Below are positions 35,267-42,468 of a stretch of DNA of 57,389 nucleotides, in pieces. This stretch comes from Rikenella microfusus (GTDB lineage: Bacteria; Bacteroidota; Bacteroidia; Bacteroidales; VadinHA17). Both the position numbers and the translations under genes were made by a program. The DNA lies in contig DZBJ01000018.1 in the NCBI GenBank assembly GCA_022736275.1, forward strand, positions 1-57,389, written 5' to 3'. The notes below the pieces were generated by a model. That model searched no databases. It saw nothing but the letters and a program-made list of their open reading frames with translations, and was not told the origin of the DNA. Every line of letters starts with the position of its first letter. The first letter of the stretch is position 1.

Positions 35267-37045
35267 TCACTGCTTGATGATGATCTTTGCCTTTCTGTCG
35301 AAATAGTGCGTGTGGAGCAGGTGATGCGCCTTTTCACTGTTGGGCTCCCCAAGGAACTCCTTGTAGAGCTGGATTATATATGGGTTCTCATGTGATACCC
35401 TGATGGGTTTGTTCTTATCCTCTTCATAAATGGCTTTGGCCCTGGCCTTAAGTATTGACGAGTCGCCGTGGTGCAACGGTTGTCCGCCGCCGCCGATACA
35501 TCCTCCCGGGCATGCCATGACCTCTATGGCGTGGAACTTTGACCTTCCTGCTCTCACCTCGTCAAGCAGCTTGCGGGCATTGCCCAGGCCGTGGGCTATT
35601 CCGATGTTAAGAGGGAAACCGCCGAAATCAATTGTTGCCTGCCTGACACCTTCCATCCCTCGCAGCTCATCGAAATCAAGGCGGCTGAGCTTCTTGCCGG
35701 TGTGGAGTTCATATGCAGTACGCACGGCAGCCTCAATAACACCGCCTGTGTTTCCGAAGATGACTCCTGCGCCCGATGACTCACCCAGTGGCCTGTCAAA
35801 GTCCATATCAGGCAGGTTATTGAAGTCGATGTTTGCCTGTCTGATGAAATGAGCCAGTTCACGGGTTGAGATTGAGAAGTCGACATCGGGATTGCCGTCG
35901 ACGGCGAATTCCGGTCTCTGGCTCTCATATTTCTTGGCAAGGCAGGGCATGATGGAGACAACCACCATATCCTGTCGCCTGACATTGATTTTATCGGCGA
36001 AATAGGTTTTTGCTATTGCTCCGAACATCTGCTGGGGTGATTTGGCTGTTGAAGGAACATCCTTCAGGTCGGGAAAATTGTGTTCAAAGAAGTTGACCCA
36101 GCCCGGGCAGCATGAGGTCAGTATCGGGATATTTGCATCCTTATCGCCCTTGAGGAACTTCCCAACCCTGGTGAGCAGCTCTGTGCCCTCTTCCATGATT
36201 GTCAGGTCGGCTGCGAAGTCGGTATCGAATACAAAGTCGAACCCGAGCTCCTTAAGTGCGGCGACAAGCTTTCCGGTCACCAGCGTCCCGGGTTTCATGC
36301 CGAACTCCTCTCCGAGGGCTGCGCGCACCGCGGGAGCAGTCTGAACAACCACGGTCTTGGTTGGGTCAACGATAGCCCGCAGTACTTCGCGGGTATGGTC
36401 TACCTCTGTCAGGGCGCCGGTCGGGCAGACGGCAACACACTGACCGCAGTATGTGCAGGGTGAGTATTCCAGGTTCTGCTCAAATGCCGGAGCAACGACA
36501 GCCATGAAGCCCCTGTTGACAGCCGAGAGGGCTCCGACAGTCTGTACCTCGTTGCACATCATCTCGCAGCGGCGACACATGATGCATTTGTCAAGCTCAC
36601 GGATAATAGATGGTGAGGTGTCTTTCCTGTAGGTCGACATCTCAGCTATCTCCTGTCCGGGTATCTCCCTGATGCCAAGTCTGTTTGCCATGTCCTGAAG
36701 GTCGCAGTGACCCGACTTGGGGCAGATGAGGCAGTCTTTCGGGTGGTCAGAGAGGATGAACTCCATTACTGTCCTGCGGGCATTCAGTACCCTGGGAGTG
36801 TGGGTGCGGATAACCGCCCCGTCATCACATTTGGTAATGCAGGCCGGAGAGAGGTTCCTGCGTCCATGCACCTCGACGACGCATATCCTGCAGCCGCCGG
36901 GCTTGTTTTCGATATTAAGGTCATGAAGGTGCATGTGGCACAGGGTGGGAATGTCGATACCCATTTTTCGTGCAGCATTGAGTATGGTAGTACCCTTCTC
37001 AACTTCAACCTGTTTGTTGTCTATTGTCAGTTTTATTGTTTCCAT
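35267..37045 (-). CDS. hndD: [FeFe] hydrogenase catalytic subunit (HndD type)
   Basis: Produces or consumes H2 at the H-cluster. Domain order: N-terminal [2Fe-2S] domain (KPGGCRICVVEVHG), the His-Cys 4Fe-4S site (HPKDCLICPKSGHC), two 4Fe-4S ferredoxin motifs (CIMCRRCEMMC, CTYCGQCVAVC), then the catalytic H domain with L1 TSCCPGWV, L2 MPCLAKKYE and L3 ACPGGCIGGGGQP. All are canonical, and a small-subunit tail follows. The 592-residue length fits HndD. I start at METIKLTIDN (37045); an ATG at 37063, overlapping the hndC stop as TAATG, would add six residues. The set predicts an NAD-linked, probably electron-bifurcating group A3 enzyme. Maturases HydEFG are outside the window. Confidence 0.97.
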   Translation of the reverse strand: METIKLTIDNKQVEVEKGTTILNAARKMGIDIPTLCHMHLHDLNIENKPGGCRICVVEVHGRRNLSPACITKCDDGAVIRTHTPRVLNARRTVMEFILSDHPKDCLICPKSGHCDLQDMANRLGIREIPGQEIAEMSTYRKDTSPSIIRELDKCIMCRRCEMMCNEVQTVGALSAVNRGFMAVVAPAFEQNLEYSPCTYCGQCVAVCPTGALTEVDHTREVLRAIVDPTKTVVVQTAPAVRAALGEEFGMKPGTLVTGKLVAALKELGFDFVFDTDFAADLTIMEEGTELLTRVGKFLKGDKDANIPILTSCCPGWVNFFEHNFPDLKDVPSTAKSPQQMFGAIAKTYFADKINVRRQDMVVVSIMPCLAKKYESQRPEFAVDGNPDVDFSISTRELAHFIRQANIDFNNLPDMDFDRPLGESSGAGVIFGNTGGVIEAAVRTAYELHTGKKLSRLDFDELRGMEGVRQATIDFGGFPLNIGIAHGLGNARKLLDEVRAGRSKFHAIEVMACPGGCIGGGGQPLHHGDSSILKARAKAIYEEDKNKPIRVSHENPYIIQLYKEFLGEPNSEKAHHLLHTHYFDRKAKIIIKQ

Positions 37046-37062
37046 CTTCAGTCTGGCTCTCA

Positions 37063-38856
37063 TTAGTTGATTAACACAGCACCAAATTTGCATTTCTCGA
37101 AGCAGGCTCCGCATTTGATGCATTTTTCCTGGTCAATGAAGTGCGGTCCCTTGCGTTCGCCGGTGATGGCGTTTACAGGACATCCTCTTGCACAGGCGGT
37201 ACATCCGACGCACTTATCGAGAATGATCGAGTATTTCATCAGGTCACGGCATGATCCTGCCGGGCATCTCTTGTCTGTTACGTGGGCAACATACTCATCC
37301 ATGAAGTTGGCCATTGTCGAGAGGACAGGGTTTGGCGACGTCTGTCCAAGTCCGCAGAGCGATGTGTCCTTGATGACGTTGCACATGTTCTTCAGCCGGT
37401 CGAGGTCTGCCATGGTGCCGTTGCCCTTTGTGATGTGGGTGAGGAGTTCATGGATCCTCTTGTTTCCGATGCGGCACGGTGCGCATTTTCCGCATGATTC
37501 TTCAACGGTGAATTCAAGGAAGAACTTTGCTATTGAAACCATACAGTCGTCTTCGTCCATGACGATCATGCCTCCCGATCCCATCATTGATCCGACAGCC
37601 ACGAGGTTGTCAAAATCGATCGGAGTATCGAGGTGCTGTTCAGTCAGACATCCTCCTGACGGTCCGCCGGTCTGCACGGCCTTGAACTTCTTACCGTTCT
37701 TTATGCCGCCGCCGATTTCAAAGATGATCTCCCTCAGGGTGGTTCCCATGGGGACTTCGATGAGTCCTACGTTGTTGATCTTGCCTGCCAGTGCAAATAC
37801 CTTTGTGCCTTTTGATTTCTCCGTCCCGATTGCTGAGAACCACTCCCAGCCCTTTGTAATGATCACGGGCACGCTGGCAAATGTCTCAACATTATTCACG
37901 TTTGAAGGTTTGCCCATGAAGCCGCTCTCAGCCGGGAAAGGGGGTTTGTTTGTGGGTTCACCGCGGGCTCCCTCCATGGAATGAATAAGCGCCGTCTCCT
38001 CACCGCAAACAAATGCTCCCGCTCCGTATCTCATCTCTATGTCGAAGCTGAAGTCGGTTTCGAAAATATTGTTTCCAAGCAGGCCATATTCACGTGCCTG
38101 TCCGATGGCCACCTTAAGGCGCTGGATGGCCAGGGGATATTCAGCCCTGATGTAAATGAGTCCTTTGGACGCTCCTATGGCATATCCGCAAATGGCCATT
38201 GCTTCAAGAACGGAGTGAGGGTCACCCTCAAGCACCGAGCGGTCCATAAAGGCTCCCGGGTCTCCTTCGTCAGCGTTACATACAACATATTTCTGATCAG
38301 CCTGGTTCTTTGATGCTATCTCCCACTTGAGTCCCGTGGGGAAACCTGCGCCGCCGCGTCCGCGAAGTCCTGATTTCTTAACAATGTCAACGACATCAGA
38401 AGGTTTGAGCTCCGAGAGACATTTGCCCAAAGCTGCATAACCATCACGGGCTATGTATTCGTCAATGTTTTCAGGGTTAATGAACCCGCAGTTGCGCAGG
38501 GCGATACGTATCTGCTTGCGGTAGAAGCCCATATGCTTCGAGTCGGCAATATGCTCCCTGCTCTTCGGATCAACGTAGAGCAGCCTCTGGACTGGTCTGC
38601 CCTTGATCACATGCCCGGCCACGATGACAGGGGCGTCTTCCGGTTTGACCTGAACGTAGAAGGTGTTGTCAGGCATAACCTTTACAACAGGGCCTTTCTC
38701 GCAGAAGCCGAAGCATCCGGTCATTATTACCTGTACCTCGCCGGCGAGGCCCTTCTCTTCAAGTTCCCTCTTCAGGTTCTCAACAATGAGACTGCTTTCT
38801 GAGGCTCGGCATCCGGTACCGCCGCAGACAAGAAGGTGCATTCTGAATTTTGTCAT
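37063..38856 (-). CDS. hndC: HndC/NuoF-like flavoprotein subunit of the hydrogenase
   Basis: FMN- and NAD-binding subunit that exchanges electrons with NADH and ferredoxin. The 597-residue product has an N-terminal thioredoxin-like [2Fe-2S] domain (CGGTGCRASES, GCFGFCEKGP). The NuoF core has RGRGGAGFPTGLKWEIA, NADEGDPGAFMDRSVLEGDP, GAGAYICGEE-like GAGAFVCGEETAL and the SLBB region, then the cluster site ESCGKCAPCRIG. Two extra C-terminal 4Fe-4S motifs follow (CVGCTACARGC, CIKCGACFEKC). This domain set is that of HydB/HndC rather than respiratory NuoF. It lies 20 bases after hndB. Confidence 0.96.
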   Translation of the reverse strand: MTKFRMHLLVCGGTGCRASESSLIVENLKRELEEKGLAGEVQVIMTGCFGFCEKGPVVKVMPDNTFYVQVKPEDAPVIVAGHVIKGRPVQRLLYVDPKSREHIADSKHMGFYRKQIRIALRNCGFINPENIDEYIARDGYAALGKCLSELKPSDVVDIVKKSGLRGRGGAGFPTGLKWEIASKNQADQKYVVCNADEGDPGAFMDRSVLEGDPHSVLEAMAICGYAIGASKGLIYIRAEYPLAIQRLKVAIGQAREYGLLGNNIFETDFSFDIEMRYGAGAFVCGEETALIHSMEGARGEPTNKPPFPAESGFMGKPSNVNNVETFASVPVIITKGWEWFSAIGTEKSKGTKVFALAGKINNVGLIEVPMGTTLREIIFEIGGGIKNGKKFKAVQTGGPSGGCLTEQHLDTPIDFDNLVAVGSMMGSGGMIVMDEDDCMVSIAKFFLEFTVEESCGKCAPCRIGNKRIHELLTHITKGNGTMADLDRLKNMCNVIKDTSLCGLGQTSPNPVLSTMANFMDEYVAHVTDKRCPAGSCRDLMKYSIILDKCVGCTACARGCPVNAITGERKGPHFIDQEKCIKCGACFEKCKFGAVLIN

Positions 38857-38876
38857 AATAAGTTTCCTCCCTGCTA

Positions 38877-39269
38877 TTAGTCTATTTTTTCATAGTTTAC
38901 CGGTATGATCCCTTCAACCAGCTCACCGTTCTTGATGTATTTTTCAATTATCTCATCGGCCCTCTTCCTGTCAACAAACCCGTAAACTACGGGTTCCTTG
39001 CCCGGGAGCTGAATTTCAATGGTCGGCTCAGCATAACAGTAGCCCATGCATCCTGTCTGGGTCACCACGGCCCCGATGCCTCTCTTGTCAAGCTCATCGA
39101 TGAAGAAATCCATGATCGGCCTGGCCCCGGACGCAATGCCGCATGTTGCCATGGCAACCTTGACCTGAACGAGTCCTTCAGGGCTGTCACCCTTGATCCT
39201 CAGATCGAGTTTCGCCTGTGTCTCTTCCCGAATTCTTTTTAAGTCTGCCAGTGTTTTAAGTTTTCCCAT
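38877..39269 (-). CDS. hndB: HndB-like [2Fe-2S] thioredoxin-fold protein
   Basis: The 130-residue protein has a helical start (LADLKRIREETQAKLDLR) and a ferredoxin-like thioredoxin fold with four likely [2Fe-2S] ligands in VAMATCGIASGARP and TQTGCMGYCYAEP. This matches the second subunit of HndABCD NADP-linked hydrogenases. It is the first gene of the four-gene operon hndB-hndC-hndD-hndA. The 260-base upstream region holds two palindromes and two candidate -7 boxes. Confidence 0.9.
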   Translation of the reverse strand: MGKLKTLADLKRIREETQAKLDLRIKGDSPEGLVQVKVAMATCGIASGARPIMDFFIDELDKRGIGAVVTQTGCMGYCYAEPTIEIQLPGKEPVVYGFVDRKRADEIIEKYIKNGELVEGIIPVNYEKID

Positions 39270-39317
39270 ATCAACTGATGTTTATCATCCGATGTTTTTT
39301 GCCTGCAATTTGATCTG

Positions 39318-39325
39318 CAAAACTA
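39318..39325 (-). promoter_or_regulatory. Putative proximal -7 box of the hnd operon
   Basis: The minus strand reads TAGTTTTG followed by C, an exact TAnnTTTG match, 48 bases upstream of the hndB ATG. It has no strong -33 element and would be independent of the palindromes about 120 bases further up. Confidence 0.4.
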
Positions 39326-39426
39326 CCCGATATAAGTTATTAAATTCCTAATATTTGTCATTACGGGCCTTGCATTTTGTTATCGCACTCCTCGTTTTCA
39401 CCTTAGTCGTAACATTTATTCGCGCA

Positions 39427-39434
39427 CAAAAATA
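39427..39434 (-). promoter_or_regulatory. Putative distal -7 box of the hnd operon
   Basis: The minus strand reads TATTTTTG (TAnnTTTG). The -33 position, about 18 bases upstream, falls inside the first palindrome (39443-39458), so a bound regulator could block or aid this promoter. The resulting leader would be about 150 bases. Confidence 0.4.
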
Positions 39435-39442
39435 ATAAATAA

Positions 39443-39475
39443 TGTTATTATAATAACACTGTTATAAAAATAACA
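39443..39475. promoter_or_regulatory. Two tandem 16-bp dyads upstream of the hydrogenase operon
   Basis: Dyad 1, TGTTATTATAATAACA (39443-39458), is a perfect palindrome. Dyad 2, TGTTATAAAAATAACA (39460-39475), has the same arms and starts 17 bases later. Both fit TGTTA-N6-TAACA, the arm spacing of Rex sites (TTGTTAANNNNTTAACAA in Clostridia). That suggests an NADH/NAD-responsive operator, but a CRP/FNR-type regulator is also possible. No regulator gene is adjacent. Confidence 0.65.
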
Positions 39476-39529
39476 AACAAGCACAGTTATGACGATATTA
39501 AATTGAGTGGATAAAGATTAATATGCTAT

Positions 39530-41158
39530 TTATCTGATATTTGCGAACTCAGAACCGGGTTTCCAGGCTGGTCTGATATCACCAGTCACTATCCTGAAGG
39601 CTACTTCAAAAATCGCTTTGGCATCTTCCTCTACACCCTCGAAGTTCATTTCAGGGTAGTAGTTGTCAGCAGGTTTGTGGTACATTTTTGTGAGGTATTC
39701 CCTCTCTTTTTCTGCTGCCCACTCTTTTCCAAACTCCCTGCTGTCGCAGTTGCCTCTGGCGAACAGTGAAGGCACTCCGATACGTGCAAAGGGAAAATGG
39801 TCTGACCGGAAGTACATTCCTGTCTCAGGATTGGGGTCAGGAAGTATGTACCTTTCCTGTGCCTTTGCTGCCTCAGCCAGCAGATCATCCAGTTCCGACT
39901 GTCCGTAGCCGGTGACCATTATGTCTTTCATCCTTCCGATGGGCAGGAGCAGGTCATTGTTGAAGCAGGCGATTATTTTGTCCGGGTCGACCGGGGGATT
40001 GGCTGCGAACCATGATGATCCGAGCAGTCCCTGTTCCTCGGCGGTGGGGAAGAGCAATATGACTGACCGTTCCGGCCGCTTTTTCATAGAGGCGAATGCC
40101 TCTCCGATTTCGAAGGCCCAGGCCATTGATGTACCGTTATCGACGGCTCCGTTATATATTGAATCGCCGTTTTCAGCTTCGCCGATTCCGAAGTGATCCC
40201 AGTGTGCTGAGACAACAATACATTCTTCCGGGTGCACGCTTCCCGGGAGTATGCCTGCCACATTCACCGAGCTATTGGCTATATGGCTGTTTATAAGCTT
40301 CATCGAGATGGAGGCTCCGATATCAAAGCCTTTATAACCTGCCCTGCACGCTTCACTCCTCAATATGTCCACATCAAGTCCCCTTGCTGCGAAGATCCGT
40401 GAGGCAGCTCCGGCGCTGAACCAGCCCGTGACGGCACATGGGGGTACTTCTTCCCCGGTCTGCTCCATATAGAGTCCCGGCGAGATGGAGCTCTTCCTCG
40501 GTATGGAGTAATCGTAACCCGCTCCCACAGTCTCGTGTACAATTATTATTGCCGCGGCCCCCTGTCTTGCTGCCTCATCATACTTGTACGTCCAGCGGCC
40601 GTAGTAGGTCATCTCACGGCCCTTGAACAGGTTAGAGTCGCCGGTATAGAGTCCGGGGTCATTGACAAGCACCACGGCGCATTTGCCTTTCACATCGAGG
40701 CCTTCATAGTCGTTCCAGCCGTATTCTGGGGCAACGATGCCGAAGCCGCAGAAGACCATCGGGATATCATCAAGCACCACAATCTGTTTCATTGAAGGGG
40801 ACTCCACAGCGATATCATCGGGAGCCGACAGTTCCAGCTTCTCCTCTCCGGCGGTAATAAGCACCTTACCGTCAACCATGGTTGTGATCTCCACCATCGG
40901 GACCTCCTGGAACCAGCTCTCTCCGAATGCCGGGCTGAAGCCGATCTTCTCAAGTTCGCCCGACAGGTATGCCGCAGTAATGGTCTCCCCGGGGGTGAAC
41001 GGCTTGCGACCCATGAAACTGTCAGCGCCAATCGTTCTTGTATATTCGCGCATTTCATCGGCGGTGATTGTGGCCGAAGCTCTCCTGAGGGCATCACCGC
41101 CTGAACAGGATGCGGCAAGCAGGGTCACGGCGATGAGTGGAATAATGCAAGTCTTCAT
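39530..41158 (-). CDS. M28 family zinc peptidase lipoprotein
   Basis: Exported aminopeptidase-like enzyme. The 542-residue product has a lipoprotein signal with lipidation Cys18 (TLLAASC), an inserted PA domain (about 130-260) and the M28 catalytic domain. Zinc ligands and the catalytic base are visible in VVSAHWDHFGIG, GAVDNGTSMAWAFEI, LLFPTAEEQGLLGS and RSDHFPFARIGVPS. I start at the ATG at 41158 because the signal peptide begins there; a longer frame to 41185 adds residues unlike a signal. It follows pepT by 11 bases and may be co-transcribed. Confidence 0.92.
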   Translation of the reverse strand: MKTCIIPLIAVTLLAASCSGGDALRRASATITADEMREYTRTIGADSFMGRKPFTPGETITAAYLSGELEKIGFSPAFGESWFQEVPMVEITTMVDGKVLITAGEEKLELSAPDDIAVESPSMKQIVVLDDIPMVFCGFGIVAPEYGWNDYEGLDVKGKCAVVLVNDPGLYTGDSNLFKGREMTYYGRWTYKYDEAARQGAAAIIIVHETVGAGYDYSIPRKSSISPGLYMEQTGEEVPPCAVTGWFSAGAASRIFAARGLDVDILRSEACRAGYKGFDIGASISMKLINSHIANSSVNVAGILPGSVHPEECIVVSAHWDHFGIGEAENGDSIYNGAVDNGTSMAWAFEIGEAFASMKKRPERSVILLFPTAEEQGLLGSSWFAANPPVDPDKIIACFNNDLLLPIGRMKDIMVTGYGQSELDDLLAEAAKAQERYILPDPNPETGMYFRSDHFPFARIGVPSLFARGNCDSREFGKEWAAEKEREYLTKMYHKPADNYYPEMNFEGVEEDAKAIFEVAFRIVTGDIRPAWKPGSEFANIR

Positions 41159-41169
41159 TTTTAGTATGT

Positions 41170-42387
41170 TTAAGCTATAATACACAGGTTTACAATTACT
41201 TCAACCGCCTTCTCCATTGACTGGAGGGGGATGTATTCATGGCGGCCGTGATAATTGTGTCCGCCGGTAAAGAGGTTCGGGCAGGGGAGACCCATGAATG
41301 AGAGCCTGGCACCGTCGGTGCCGCCCCTTACAGGTTTTATAACCGGTTCAACACCGGCCTTCCGGTATGATTTAACTGCCTCTTCAACAATATGATAGTT
41401 CGCTTCAATAATCTCCTTCATATTGAAGTACTGGTCCTTCAACACTACGGTTACTGAGGCTCCCTTGTACCTCTTTCTGATTTCCGAGGCTGCTTCATCC
41501 AGTATCTTTTTTCTGTCACTGAATTTCACCGGGTCATGATCTCTTATGATATACTTCATAACGCTCTCTTCCACAGACCCTTTTATATCATAAAGGTGGA
41601 AGAAGCCCTCATAGTCCGATGTGTGCTCAGGTCTCTCCCGGTTCGGGAGCAGGGAATCAAGTTCACGGGCGAGCATAATTGAATTGATCATTGTATCCTT
41701 TGCCGTTCCCGGGTGTACGCTGCGGCCCCTTACAGTGACCGTGGCGGCAGCGGCATTGAAGTTCTCATATTCCAGCTCGCCGATTCCGCCTCCGTCAAGG
41801 GTATAGGCATAGGAGGCTCCGAAGGAGGATATGTCAAAGTGATCAGCGCCTCTGCCGATCTCCTCATCAGGGGTGAAAGCGATCCTTACCATGCCGCGCT
41901 TCAGCTCCGGGTGTGCCAGAAGATATTCCATTGCAGTGACTATCTCAGCAACTCCTGCCTTGTCGTCAGCCCCCAGCAGCGTTGTTCCGTCAGAGGTAAT
42001 GATGGTCTGCCCGATGTATCTGGAAAGTTCCGGGAAATCCTTTGGTGACAAAATGAAACCGTGTCGGGGATTGAGGATAATATCCCCGCCGTCATAGTTA
42101 AGGTGCACAAGAGGATTGACGTTTTCCGACGGTGATTCCGGGCTGGTGTCCATATGTGCGATAAATCCCACAACGGGACGTTCAGTTGCGGTGTTTGCCG
42201 GCAGTGTTGCCATTACATACCCGTTGCCGTCAAGGGTCACATCAGCCATTCCGATCGCAGCAAGCTCCTCTGCCAGTCGCCCGGCAAACACTCTCTGCCT
42301 GTCGGAAGAGGGAGAGAGTGAATTGGCTTCGTCAGGACTGGTGTCTATACGGACATATTCAAGAAACCTTTTCAGAAGATTTTGCAT
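41170..42387 (-). CDS. pepT: Peptidase T (tripeptide aminopeptidase)
   Basis: Cytoplasmic M20 zinc peptidase that removes N-terminal residues from tripeptides. The 405-residue product has the family motifs FIAHMDTSPESP, TLLGADDKAGVAEIVTAMEY, RIAFTPDEEIGRGADHFDIS, AYTLDGGGIGELEYENFNAA and the late KPVRGGTDGARLSFMGLPCP. It lies 81 bases downstream of the M14 gene and 11 upstream of the M28 gene, a likely three-peptidase transcription unit. Confidence 0.96.
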   Translation of the reverse strand: MQNLLKRFLEYVRIDTSPDEANSLSPSSDRQRVFAGRLAEELAAIGMADVTLDGNGYVMATLPANTATERPVVGFIAHMDTSPESPSENVNPLVHLNYDGGDIILNPRHGFILSPKDFPELSRYIGQTIITSDGTTLLGADDKAGVAEIVTAMEYLLAHPELKRGMVRIAFTPDEEIGRGADHFDISSFGASYAYTLDGGGIGELEYENFNAAAATVTVRGRSVHPGTAKDTMINSIMLARELDSLLPNRERPEHTSDYEGFFHLYDIKGSVEESVMKYIIRDHDPVKFSDRKKILDEAASEIRKRYKGASVTVVLKDQYFNMKEIIEANYHIVEEAVKSYRKAGVEPVIKPVRGGTDGARLSFMGLPCPNLFTGGHNYHGRHEYIPLQSMEKAVEVIVNLCIIA

Positions 42388-42468
42388 CCGTGATATTTTA
42401 ATTAATTGGTTAAGTATGGTAACATCTGCGGCCAGGACAGCATTTATATCTGTTTCCGGACAGCTATA

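Noticed and set aside
34753..38856. Complex I (NuoE/NuoF/NuoG) operon
   Set aside because: The large subunit carries L1-L3 H-cluster motifs and NuoF has the extra ferredoxin domains of HndC, so this is a hydrogenase.
39443..39475. Rho-independent terminator of the opposite strand
   Set aside because: The dyads are AT-only in their centres with no G/C-rich stem or T tail, and lie upstream of a -7 box, so an operator is more likely.
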